The notes under the pieces were generated by a model, which saw only the letters and a program-made list of their open reading frames with translations, ran no database searches and was not told the DNA's origin. 30,144 nt of DNA. Source: CAZEBW01 sp964510205. Lineage in GTDB: Bacteria > Chloroflexota > Anaerolineae > VGOG01. The position numbers and the translations under genes are program-made. The DNA is taken from the NCBI GenBank assembly GCA_964510205.1, contig CAZEBW010000045.1, forward strand, positions 1-30,144, written 5' to 3'. Shown piece after piece: positions 16,181 to 23,815 of the stretch (the first letter of the stretch is position 1; each line of letters starts with the position of its first letter).

Positions 16181-16199
16181 ACCCTACACAGAGGATGCC

Positions 16200-17171
16200 A
16201 TGATAGATAACGTTCTAGAGGTAAAAAACCTAACCATGCACTACAAGACCCGCAAAGGTCCCGTCTTTGCGGTGGATGAGGTGAACTTCTCTTTGACCAG
16301 AGGTGAATCGCTGGGGCTGGTGGGGGAGTCTGGATGCGGAAAGACCTCCATCGCCATCTCGCTGCTCAAGCTGCTCCCGGAGAACGCCGACATCATCGCA
16401 GGGCACATTCTGCTGAACGGCACCGACGTGGTACCTCTCTCCGAAGCGGAGATGAACAAGTTCCGCTGGAGACAGATGTCCATGGTATTCCAGGCGGCCA
16501 TGAACGCCCTCAATCCGGTGTACACCGCCGAGGAACAGATTCTCGAAGCCATGGAGCAGCACATGAAGCATTTGAGCGAGGAGGAGATGAACCAGAAGGT
16601 GGACGAGCTGTTTGAGCTCGTCGGTCTGGACCCGGCGTTCAAGGATCAATACCCACACCAGTACAGCGGCGGGATGCGCCAGCGGGCGGTGATCGCCATG
16701 GCCCTTTCCTGTGAGCCAGACATCATCATCGCCGACGAACCTACCACCGCGCTGGATGTGATCGTCCAGGACCAGCTCCTGAAGCGAATCCGCGACATCC
16801 AGGAACAGCTCAACATGGCCATGATTTACATCTCGCACGACGTGGCGGTGATCGCCGAGGTCAGCGACCGGGTGGGGGTCATGTACGCCGGCCGCATGGC
16901 GGAAATGGCTTCCACCGAGGCCATCTTCCACCACCCCATCCACCCCTACACCATGGGGCTGATGTCCGCCTTCCCCAGCATCGTGGGCGAGAAGACCGAG
17001 CTGGTCACGTTGCCGGGCGAACCGCCGGACCTACTGGCCCCGCCGACGGGCTGCCGCTTCCACCCGCGCTGTCCCTACGCCACCGAGATTTGCGGGAGAG
17101 AGGTGCCAGCCTTCAAAGCGCACGAAGACAGGCACTACGCGGCCTGTTGGCATCCGGGAGGAGAAAAGTAA
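16200..17171 (+). CDS. DppD-type ABC ATPase (system 2)
   Basis: 323 aa. Walker A GESGCGKTS from about 42, signature YSGGMRQR at about 155, Walker B IIIADE at 175-180, switch histidine at 213. The Q-loop reads VFQAAMNALNP, where the usual form is FQDPMTSLNP as at 9443. The C-terminus has HPYTMGLMSAFP and the cysteine block CRFHPRCPYATEIC. Its stop overlaps the next start by one base (TAATG), showing tight coupling. With the next gene it is the only ATPase pair seen for the three permease pairs of this cluster. Confidence 0.93.
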   Translation: MIDNVLEVKNLTMHYKTRKGPVFAVDEVNFSLTRGESLGLVGESGCGKTSIAISLLKLLPENADIIAGHILLNGTDVVPLSEAEMNKFRWRQMSMVFQAAMNALNPVYTAEEQILEAMEQHMKHLSEEEMNQKVDELFELVGLDPAFKDQYPHQYSGGMRQRAVIAMALSCEPDIIIADEPTTALDVIVQDQLLKRIRDIQEQLNMAMIYISHDVAVIAEVSDRVGVMYAGRMAEMASTEAIFHHPIHPYTMGLMSAFPSIVGEKTELVTLPGEPPDLLAPPTGCRFHPRCPYATEICGREVPAFKAHEDRHYAACWHPGGEK

Positions 17172-18163
17172 TGGCCTCAAACAACGTCCTGGTAAACATC
17201 CAAAATCTATCCAAGCTTTTTCCGGTGGGGAGCGGCGTGTTCACCAGATCCAACGTCTACGTGCACGCCGTGAGCGACCTCAATCTGCGCATCCAATATG
17301 GAGAAAGCGTGGGGCTGGTGGGCGAATCGGGCTGCGGCAAGACCACCACCGGCAAGCTGATCACGCGGCTGGTTGATCCCACGGAAGGCAAGATCGAATT
17401 GCGCACCACCCAAGGCGTGGTGGACATCGCTTCGCTGCGGGGGAAGCAGATGAAGGAATTCCGCCAGATGGTGCAGATGATCTTTCAAGACCCTTACGAA
17501 TCCATGAATCCGCGCCTGACCATCTACGACACCGTCGCCGAGCCGCTGGACGTACAGGGCATTGGCACCATCAGCGAGAGAGAGGAAATGGTGGCCCACT
17601 TCTTGGAAATCGTGGGCCTCACTCCAGCCTCCAGTTTCATGTTCCGCTATCCCCACGAGCTATCCGGCGGGCAGCGCCAGCGCGTCGCCATCGCCCGCGC
17701 CCTGGTGGTGAATCCGCAGTTCGTCGTCGCCGACGAACCCACCTCCATGCTGGACGTCTCGGTTCGCACGGGCGTGATGCACTTGATGCAAGACCTGGCC
17801 GAGAAGCTCGAGGTCACTTACCTCTACATCACCCACGACCTGGCCGTCGCCCGCTACATGTGCAATCGCATCGCCGTGATGTACCTGGGCAAGCTGGTTG
17901 AGCTGGCGGAGACAGAAGAGCTGCTGCACCATCCCCGTCACCCCTACACCAAAGCGCTGCTGTCGGCCGTACCCGTCCCAGACCCGACGTTTACGCGAGA
18001 GCCGGTGGAGATCAAGGGTGGGATCAGCCAGCCGATTGACCCCCCGCCGCGCTGCCGCTTCTACGACCGCTGCCCCATCGCCGCCAGCATCTGCCAGAAG
18101 AACGACCATCCACCGCTAGAGGACAAAGGCGACGGGCACATGGTCGCCTGCTACAGAGTCTAG
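17171..18163 (+). CDS. DppF-type ABC ATPase (system 2)
   Basis: 330 aa from ATG 17171; GGAGG lies just upstream in the previous gene, so longer in-frame starts are rejected. Walker A GESGCGKTTT from about 51, Q-loop at 106 (IFQDPYESMNP), signature LSGGQRQR at about 164, Walker B FVVADE at 184-189, switch histidine at 222. C-terminal HPYTKALLSAVP and cysteine block CRFYDRCPIAASIC. Followed by a hairpin and a repeat element before the second permease pair. Confidence 0.93.
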   Translation: MASNNVLVNIQNLSKLFPVGSGVFTRSNVYVHAVSDLNLRIQYGESVGLVGESGCGKTTTGKLITRLVDPTEGKIELRTTQGVVDIASLRGKQMKEFRQMVQMIFQDPYESMNPRLTIYDTVAEPLDVQGIGTISEREEMVAHFLEIVGLTPASSFMFRYPHELSGGQRQRVAIARALVVNPQFVVADEPTSMLDVSVRTGVMHLMQDLAEKLEVTYLYITHDLAVARYMCNRIAVMYLGKLVELAETEELLHHPRHPYTKALLSAVPVPDPTFTREPVEIKGGISQPIDPPPRCRFYDRCPIAASICQKNDHPPLEDKGDGHMVACYRV

Positions 18164-18200
18164 CGGTCTGATTGAATTGAGAAGGATGTGCTTCACTCAC

Positions 18201-18226
18201 CACGCCCGGCAAGTTTGTCGGGCGTG
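18201..18226 (+). terminator. Hairpin after the system 2 ATPases
   Basis: CACGCCCGGCAA pairs with TTGTCGGGCGTG (one G-T wobble), 37 nt after the ATPase stop. There is no clean T-run, only GTGTGCTTGT. It could be a weak terminator separating the first five genes from the added permease pairs. Confidence 0.5.
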
Positions 18227-18249
18227 TGTGCTTGTGGACAAACTGTGCA

Positions 18250-18350
18250 AGAAACCAGGTTTTTCTCCTACTCAAATGGACGCACTGTTGCTTTTTAAGC
18301 TCTCCGCGTTGTGGAAGATCACGTTCTCTTCAACCAAAAACCTGGTTTCT
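18250..18350. mobile_element. 101-nt inverted-repeat element, AGAAACCAGG family, copy 3
   Basis: AGAAACCAGGTTTTT (18250-18264) and its exact reverse complement (18336-18350) around a 71-nt interior unrelated by eye to copy 1. It fills most of the space between ATPase and permease genes and ends 52 nt before the next start. Confidence 0.7.
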
Positions 18351-18402
18351 CTTTAGATTGAACCATTCCGTTACGATACAGGTATCTATTGATGGAGACC
18401 CT

Positions 18403-19605
18403 ATGGCCAAATTCATCCTGCGGCGGGTGGTGCGGGGACTGGTGGCCCTGATCCTGTTTCAATCTCTCCTGTTTGCCCTGATCCACGCCCTACCCCACGA
18501 TTTCAGCTCCTTCATAATAGCCGGCCCAGGCTGGCGGGCGTTCATCCGTCAGCAGTTCGGGCTGGACCAACCACTGTGGGAGCAGTACCTCCGCTGGCTG
18601 ATGGGCTTTGTGCGTCTCGACCTGGGGGTCTCTTACCAGCATTGGCCCGCCACGGTGTCCCAGATTCTGCTCGGCCGCATGTCTCGCACCTTGCTCCTGT
18701 TCCTGTCAGCGGCGATCTTGGCCTACCTGCTCGGCATCTGGCTGGGCAAGATGCTGGCTTGGCGCCGGGGCGGCCTGTTCGAGGCCGGGGCGACGCTGGG
18801 AAGCGTCGCCGCCTACACCTCGTTTGCGCCCTGGTTGGGTTTCGTGGCCATCAACGTCTTCGGTTGGTACCTGGGCTGGTTCCCCTACCAACGCTTGGTT
18901 GACCACAACGTGTGGTTCAGGGCGCCGGTGACGGTAGATTGGCTGCTGGGGCGCATGGTGGCTACCATCGGGTTGGCCCTGGCCATACTGCTGCCCCTGT
19001 GGCAGATCACCCGCAGCGCAGAATCGCAGCGCCGAGGCATCATCAGGCTGCCGTTTCGCATACCTCGCTTTGCTCATGCGAAAGAGCGCTGGCTGTGGCG
19101 AGCGGCCGGGCTGCTGATAGTGGGCGGCGGCGCTTGGACATGGTGGTCTCGGTCGGGGCTGGGCTATCTGGCCCTGGACGTGCTGGCCCACCTCGCACTG
19201 CCTTTGGGCACCGTGGTGCTGCTGTCGTTCGGCGAGACGATGATGATCATGCGGGCGGCCATGCTCGAAACCCTGGACGAGGACTACGTCTTGATAGCGC
19301 GAGCCAAGGGGCTGCCGGACAAAGTCATCCGCGATCGGCACGTGGCCCGCAACGCCCTCTTGCCGGTGATCACGCGCCTGATGCTCAACCTGCCCTTCGT
19401 GCTGGTGGGCAGCCTGGTCATCGAACGGGTCTTCATGTGGCAAGCTATGGGGCGCATCATCTTCGACGCCGTGGAGTACCTGGACATCCCGGTGCTGCTG
19501 GGCATCCTGTCGGCGGTGGGCGTGGTCGTGCTGACCCTCCACGTGGTACTGGACATTTTGTACGTGTACCTCGATCCGCGGCTGCGCTACGCAGGGGAGA
19601 GCTAG
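18403..19605 (+). CDS. Long-type DppB-like ABC permease, second copy (system 2)
   Basis: 400 aa from ATG 18403. The open frame extends further upstream, but that part would translate the repeat element and lacks permease character. Shared features: FGLDQPLWEQYLRWL, EAA loop near 292 (DYVLIARAKGLPDKVIRDRHVARNALLP, family consensus), C-terminus LDPRLRYAGES. Two extra helices at about 184-201 and 231-247. The basic loop between them contains residues 218-227, encoded by an inverted repeat (19054-19083). Partner is the gene starting on the next base after the stop. Confidence 0.9.
   Translation: MAKFILRRVVRGLVALILFQSLLFALIHALPHDFSSFIIAGPGWRAFIRQQFGLDQPLWEQYLRWLMGFVRLDLGVSYQHWPATVSQILLGRMSRTLLLFLSAAILAYLLGIWLGKMLAWRRGGLFEAGATLGSVAAYTSFAPWLGFVAINVFGWYLGWFPYQRLVDHNVWFRAPVTVDWLLGRMVATIGLALAILLPLWQITRSAESQRRGIIRLPFRIPRFAHAKERWLWRAAGLLIVGGGAWTWWSRSGLGYLALDVLAHLALPLGTVVLLSFGETMMIMRAAMLETLDEDYVLIARAKGLPDKVIRDRHVARNALLPVITRLMLNLPFVLVGSLVIERVFMWQAMGRIIFDAVEYLDIPVLLGILSAVGVVVLTLHVVLDILYVYLDPRLRYAGES
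19054..19083. repeat. Inverted repeat inside the second long permease
   Basis: TTTCGCAT (19054-19061) and ATGCGAAA (19076-19083) around a 14-nt centre, translated in frame as part of the loop PFRIPRFAHA. It lies at nearly the same protein position as the repeat in the third copy (21340). Confidence 0.6.
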
Positions 19606-20559
19606 ATGTCACTACGTGACAAGACCTTTAGGGTTTTTAGAAACCCTAAAGGTCTAATAAGATGGCAGGCCCGCTGGCGGAACTTCAGCGCCCACTGGAG
19701 ACTGTTTCGCCGCCAACCCATCGGCGTGCTGGGGCTGGCGCTGATCGCCGTCTTCGGGATGATGGCGTTGGTACACCCGCTGTTGATGGCCACCGTGTGG
19801 AACCGCGCGCTCTACGATCCCAGCGTGGGCTTCGACCCGAGCCAGATGCCGCATCCCAACCCGCCTACGCGACGGCATCTATTGGGCACCGACAACTTCG
19901 GCCGCGATGTGCTCAGCCAACTGCTGGCCGGCGCCCAGACCTCGTTTGGCGTGGGCATCGTCGCTGCGCTGATCGCCGTCACCATCTCGACCCTGCTGGG
20001 CGGGGCGGCGGGCTACTTTGGCGGCATGATAGACATCGTCCTCATGGGCTTCGCCGACGTCTTCGTGCTGCTGCCCGCGCCGGTGGTGCTGCTGATCTTC
20101 GGCCTGCTGCTGCGCATGGAGTGGCCGACGGTGGCCCTGGCCTACGGCGTCCTGACCGGGCTAGGCGGGCAGGCCATCGTCGTCAAGTCCCAAACGCTGA
20201 GCCTCAAGGTCAAGCCCTTCATCGAGGCCGTGCGAATTGCCGGCGGCGGCAGCGCGCACATCATTCGCCGCCACATCCTGCCCAGCCTGATGCCGCTGAC
20301 CATCGTGCACGCGGTCTTCACGGTGGTGGGGGCCGTGCTCACGGAGTCGCTGCTGTCGTTCTTCGGCCGAACGCGCTATTATCTGAGCTGGGGGACCATG
20401 ATCTGGCTGGGGCAGCAGACCTTCCGCTGGTTCACGCTGGCGGGCCAATGGAACGCCATCCTGCCGCCCGCCCTGGCCATCATGCTGTTCTGCAGCGCGT
20501 TCTACCTCGTCGGGCGCGCCCTGGACGAGGTTCTCAATCCCCGCTTGCGGAAACGCTGA
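19606..20559 (+). CDS. DppC-like ABC permease, second copy (system 2)
   Basis: 317 aa; ATG directly follows the previous stop. Shows the cluster-specific pattern HPLLMATVWNRALYDPSVGFDP, then LLGTDNFGRDVLSQL, EAA loop KPFIEAVRIAGGG...RRHILPSLMP, and C-terminus GRALDEVLNPRLRKR. Codons about 6-16 (TFRVFRNPKGL) are encoded by a perfect 14-bp inverted repeat at 19623-19654, so the cytoplasmic N-terminus looks partly repeat-derived. Confidence 0.9.
   Translation: MSLRDKTFRVFRNPKGLIRWQARWRNFSAHWRLFRRQPIGVLGLALIAVFGMMALVHPLLMATVWNRALYDPSVGFDPSQMPHPNPPTRRHLLGTDNFGRDVLSQLLAGAQTSFGVGIVAALIAVTISTLLGGAAGYFGGMIDIVLMGFADVFVLLPAPVVLLIFGLLLRMEWPTVALAYGVLTGLGGQAIVVKSQTLSLKVKPFIEAVRIAGGGSAHIIRRHILPSLMPLTIVHAVFTVVGAVLTESLLSFFGRTRYYLSWGTMIWLGQQTFRWFTLAGQWNAILPPALAIMLFCSAFYLVGRALDEVLNPRLRKR
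19623..19654. repeat. Perfect 14-bp palindrome at the 5' end of a permease gene
   Basis: GACCTTTAGGGTTT (19623-19636), loop TTAG, and its exact reverse complement (19641-19654). It starts 17 nt after the ATG, so as mRNA it would form a stable hairpin just past the initiation region. Confidence 0.8.
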
Positions 20560-20581
20560 CGACCCACAAGCGAAGCAGCTT

Positions 20582-20616
20582 CCCCCCTCTCCCAGAGTTG
20601 GGTTGGGAGAGGGGGG
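20582..20616. repeat. CCCCCTCTCCCA hairpin repeat between permease genes
   Basis: CCCCCCTCTCCCA (20582-20594) and its reverse complement (20604-20616) around a 9-nt loop, between the second and third permease pairs. The same kind of word (GGGGGGAGAGGG) follows again at 20621-20632. It resembles a dispersed repeat; terminator function is unlikely without a T-run. Confidence 0.65.
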
Positions 20617-20679
20617 TTAGGGGGGAGAGGGCCATGCGTGCGCTGAAGTCCGATACTCTGCCGATAGAGGAGCCAATAG

Positions 20680-21885
20680 ATGATACGATACCTCTCCAAG
20701 CGAGCCCTGTCTAGCCTCGTCGCCCTGTTTCTGTTTCTAACCTTCATGTTCTTCGCTACGGAGATCATGATCCCACACGACTTCACCGTCCAGTTCTCCC
20801 TGGCGCTCAACCGGGAGCAGAGGGAGGAGTTGCGCCACGAACTGGGGCTCGATCTGCCGCTCTGGGAGCGGTATCTCCATTGGCTTCGTAGAACGCTCAA
20901 TGGGAGTCTAGGTACATCGCTCTACGGCGCTCCCGTCATCGAGGTGCTGAAGCGCATGCTGCCCTACACGCTGCTAGTCTTCTTTAGCGGCACGGTGATC
21001 GCCTTTCTGTTCGGACAGTGGCTGGGCAAGGTGGTGGCCTGGCGAGGATCGGGGCTTCTGTCCAGTTCGGCCACATTCAGCGCCATTGCGCTGTACACGA
21101 GTTTTCCCCCCTGGCTTGCCTTCCTGGTGACCTATTTCCTCGTCCACAAACTGGAGTGGTTCTGCTGGGGGCGCGGCGACAACCCGTTTGGCCGCAATCG
21201 CCAACTGTGGCGGGAGTCGCCCTGGCCCGCCCCGACGGTGATGCTGTACATGGTGGTCAGCATGGTTGCCGTGGCACTCGTTCTGGTCGCCGTCAACAAG
21301 CTGCTAGAGCGCAAGCTGGGGCAGCGCTTGCACGGGTGGCCCTTCGACTACGCTCAGGACAGGCTGGCCTGGCTTGAACTCCCGACGTTCGTCATCGGCC
21401 TGGTAGGAAGCTGGTTTGCCATCGGGTTTGGCCCTCAGGCGCTGGACGTTCTTAGAATCGCCGGCCTGCCGCTGATCACGTACGTGCTGCTCTCCTTTGG
21501 CGAGACGATGCTCATCATGCGCACCAGCATGACGGACACCCTGAAAGAGACCTACGTTTCCACGGCTCGCGCCAAGGGCCTGCCCGATGACGTGGTGCGG
21601 GACAAGCACGCCGCGCGCAACGCCCTGCTGCCAGTCTTGAGTAGACTGGTCATCAGCCTGCCCTACCTCTTGACCGGGGTGGTGATCATTGAGCAGCAGT
21701 TCGATTGGCCCGGGCTCAGCGGCATGTTGTTCGACTCGTTCATCCAGCAGGACATGCCGCTGATTTTGGGAGGGTTGCTGGTGGTGGGGGTGTTATCCGC
21801 GGCAGCCCGCCTGATCCTGGATGTCTTGTACGCCTATCTCGATCCCAGAATACGGTACGAGGTGGCTTCTTCGGGGAGGTTTTGA
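20680..21885 (+). CDS. Long-type DppB-like ABC permease, third copy (system 2)
   Basis: 401 aa. Shared features: HELGLDLPLWERYLHWLR, VVAWRGSGLLSS after the second helix, EAA loop near 290 (YVSTARAKGLPDDVVRDKHAARNALLP, family consensus), C-terminus LDPRIRYEV. Extra helices at about 186-205 and 235-250. The loop between them contains PFDYAQDRL (221-229), encoded by a dispersed repeat (21340-21364) that also occurs outside genes at 2640. Stop overlaps the next start (TGATG). Confidence 0.9.
   Translation: MIRYLSKRALSSLVALFLFLTFMFFATEIMIPHDFTVQFSLALNREQREELRHELGLDLPLWERYLHWLRRTLNGSLGTSLYGAPVIEVLKRMLPYTLLVFFSGTVIAFLFGQWLGKVVAWRGSGLLSSSATFSAIALYTSFPPWLAFLVTYFLVHKLEWFCWGRGDNPFGRNRQLWRESPWPAPTVMLYMVVSMVAVALVLVAVNKLLERKLGQRLHGWPFDYAQDRLAWLELPTFVIGLVGSWFAIGFGPQALDVLRIAGLPLITYVLLSFGETMLIMRTSMTDTLKETYVSTARAKGLPDDVVRDKHAARNALLPVLSRLVISLPYLLTGVVIIEQQFDWPGLSGMLFDSFIQQDMPLILGGLLVVGVLSAAARLILDVLYAYLDPRIRYEVASSGRF
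21340..21364. repeat. Dispersed repeat translated inside the third long permease
   Basis: Reverse complement shows the core TCCTGAGC...GTCGAAGGG, matching the intergenic copy at 2640-2664. In frame it gives PFDYAQDR, a peptide I recognise as a hallmark of this repeat in Chloroflexota proteins. Confidence 0.75.
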
Positions 21886-22847
21886 TGAGCGAGGGCCGAG
21901 CTAAAGACGTAAGCGCAGCCGTGGCTCGAGCGCGGCGAATGCGAATACGAATTCTCTTAACTTGGCGACGTCTCAGGGCAGACTGGGAGGTTTTCGCCGA
22001 GAATCGTCTGGCCGTCGCAGGCCTGGTGCTCATCCTGCTGTTCGGGATCATGGCCATCTCACATCCGCTGCTGATGGCCACTGTCTGGAAAACGAGCATC
22101 TACGACCCGGAGACCGGCTTTGATCCCAAGCTGATGCACCCTTCGCTGCCCTCGGCCGATCACCTGTTGGGCACCGACGCCCTGGGCCGTGACGTACTCA
22201 GCATGTTGCTGGCCGCCACCACGCCGGCCTTCATCGTCGGCATCGCGGCTGCGCTCACCACCGCCGTCATCGGCACAGCCATGGGCGTGATCTCGGCCTA
22301 CATGGGAGGCCCCGTTGACGCTATCCTGATGCAAATCGCCGATGCGTTTCTGCTGTTGCCGGCGCCGCTGTTCATGGTCGTCTTCGGCATGCGGTTCCGT
22401 GACATCGGACCCGCCCCGCTGGGGCTGATCTACGGCGTCATCGCGGGCGCGGGTGGAGCGGCCATCGTCATGCGGTCCCATGCCCTGACCTCGGTATCCA
22501 AACCATTCATCGAGGCGGCGCGGATAGCAGGCGGGGACAGCAGACACATCATGCTGGTGCACGTCGTACCGCACATGCTCCCGCTGGCCGCCCTGTACAT
22601 GATGTTGGGGGTGACAGGCTCGGTCGTGTCAGACGCATTCGTGGCCTTCGGCGGCTTCACCAGAGCCTATCTGAACTGGGGAACCATCATCTACAACGCT
22701 TTCACCTATACGGAGGCGCTGGGCACCGGCGTGCAGTGGCACGTGCTGCTTCCTCCCTCTTTGGCCCTCTCCACCTTTGCGGCTGCCTTTTACTTCGTAT
22801 CCAGAGGGCTGCACAGGGTGGCAGACCCACGCCTCAGGAGTCGGTAG
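21885..22847 (+). CDS. DppC-like ABC permease, third copy (system 2)
   Basis: 320 aa from ATG 21885, overlapping the previous stop by one base, with GGGGAGG upstream. Longer in-frame starts would read through the upstream permease and are rejected. Pattern HPLLMATVWKTSIYDPETGFDP, then LLGTDALGRDVLSML, EAA loop KPFIEAARIAGGDSRHIMLVHVVPH (family position), C-terminus SRGLHRVADPRLRSR, slightly diverged from its two sisters. Final permease of the triplicated series. Confidence 0.9.
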   Translation: MSEGRAKDVSAAVARARRMRIRILLTWRRLRADWEVFAENRLAVAGLVLILLFGIMAISHPLLMATVWKTSIYDPETGFDPKLMHPSLPSADHLLGTDALGRDVLSMLLAATTPAFIVGIAAALTTAVIGTAMGVISAYMGGPVDAILMQIADAFLLLPAPLFMVVFGMRFRDIGPAPLGLIYGVIAGAGGAAIVMRSHALTSVSKPFIEAARIAGGDSRHIMLVHVVPHMLPLAALYMMLGVTGSVVSDAFVAFGGFTRAYLNWGTIIYNAFTYTEALGTGVQWHVLLPPSLALSTFAAAFYFVSRGLHRVADPRLRSR

Positions 22848-22867
22848 TTGGACAGTGCTAAGTTGAT

Positions 22868-23091
22868 GTCATTGCGAGCCCCGCAGGGGTGAAGCAATCT
22901 CCTCCAGGATGAGCTCTCCCGGAAAGTGCTCTGAGCCCCGTCCCCGGGGCGATTTCCGCGAGGTGATTTCGCTGGCGACGCCGCCGCTTCGCTAACAGGG
23001 GACGGGGGCTGGGAGCATTCCCAAGGACTTTCCGGGAGATCTCGGCTTCGTAAGGAGGGGATTGCTTCGTCGCCACGCTCCTCGCAATGAC
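22868..23091. mobile_element. 224-nt nested palindromic element, GTCATTGCGAG family
   Basis: Outer ends GTCATTGCGAG...GAAGCAATCTCC and GGATTGCTTCG...CTCGCAATGAC face each other. Inside, CTCCCGGAAAGT pairs with ACTTTCCGGGAG, and GAGCCCCGTCCCC with GGGGACGGGGGCT (one bulge). Almost the whole element could fold into one long hairpin. No coding capacity. A related single unit is at 2795-2836. Confidence 0.8.
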
Positions 23092-23135
23092 ACTAGCGCG
23101 AAAGTTAACATTGTCAAGGTAGTTAGGAGGTCAAC

Positions 23136-23681
23136 ATGATCAACAAGATGAGACCGTATCTGAATCTCCGCCGGGTTGTAGCGGCCACACTGCTGCCGCT
23201 GGTGCTGGCGGGGTTGTTTGTGCTGGGCGTGAAGGCCCTGGATTTGGTGCGGTACGATGCGGCCTATTTCACCGAAGAGTACGCCGCAAAGTATGACACG
23301 CCGGGGGCGGTGGCGAGGGCACTGGAGACCGTGCTGCAGACTGGCGATCAAGAGCTGTTGGCCGAATTGCAGGGTTTGCGGCGGACAGTTCCTTTCGAGA
23401 GCAATCCCAAGATCATCTTCATCATGCTGTGGGAGCGCGATGACCGTTACTTCACTTACATGTATCTCGACATGCAGAGTCTCAAACGCTATCCGCACTA
23501 CGTGGAGAAGGTTCGGGGACGATGGGTCGTTGCACCAGCGGATGCGCACTACTATCTACACTCCGGGCGGTGGCTGGTCGTCTTCATGCCGTTGGCCCTC
23601 GTCTGGTGGGTGCTGGAGATCGTGGTGATACTGGGGCTGCTGGTCTATCGTCTCTCGGCCCATCTGCGGGAGGAGATGTAG
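23136..23681 (+). CDS. Small two-helix membrane protein at the end of system 2
   Basis: 181 aa with TAGGAGG before the start. Hydrophobic segments at about 14-34 (VVAATLLPLVLAGLFVLGVKA, by position) and about 149-172. The 110-residue middle part has acidic N-terminal and aromatic C-terminal halves (AYFTEEYAAKYDTPGAVARAL, YFTYMYLDMQSLKRYPHYVEKV) and would lie outside the membrane if both helices span it. No family recognised and no catalytic motif seen. Its location after three permease pairs suggests an accessory transporter part, but the 224-nt repeat element separates it from them. Confidence 0.75.
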   Translation: MINKMRPYLNLRRVVAATLLPLVLAGLFVLGVKALDLVRYDAAYFTEEYAAKYDTPGAVARALETVLQTGDQELLAELQGLRRTVPFESNPKIIFIMLWERDDRYFTYMYLDMQSLKRYPHYVEKVRGRWVVAPADAHYYLHSGRWLVVFMPLALVWWVLEIVVILGLLVYRLSAHLREEM

Positions 23682-23708
23682 GGGACACTGGACGCGACTG
23701 TCCCATAC

Positions 23709-23736
23709 TTGACTTTTCTCGCTTTTGCTGTAAAAT
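23709..23736 (+). promoter_or_regulatory. Sigma-70-type promoter upstream of system 3
   Basis: TTGACT (23709-23714), 16-nt spacer, TAAAAT (23731-23736), nearly the same hexamers as 3698-3726. It lies 25 nt before the second candidate promoter, so system 3 may have two start sites. Confidence 0.6.
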
Positions 23737-23760
23737 ACGTAATAGAGATTGCACCGAGAG

Positions 23761-23790
23761 TGAACCTTTGACGCACTTTGTGAGTATATT
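23761..23790 (+). promoter_or_regulatory. Candidate promoter shared with system 2 (TGAACC-18-TATATT)
   Basis: TGAACC (23761-23766), 18-nt spacer, TATATT (23785-23790), same spacing as at 11471-11500. The next 25 nt also align with system 2. It is about 375 nt from the start codon because the leader is interrupted by an insertion. Confidence 0.6.
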
Positions 23791-23815
23791 AAGTGTGGTG
23801 GCATTTACGAGTTGG

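Noticed and set aside
18226..18402. 59-residue N-terminal extension of the permease at 18403
   Set aside because: It would translate a repeat element and a hairpin, contains no permease features, and the normal family start MAKFILRRVVRG begins at 18403.
21705..21884. 60-residue extension of the permease at 21885
   Set aside because: It overlaps the previous permease out of frame; the TGATG junction and GGGGAGG support the start at 21885.
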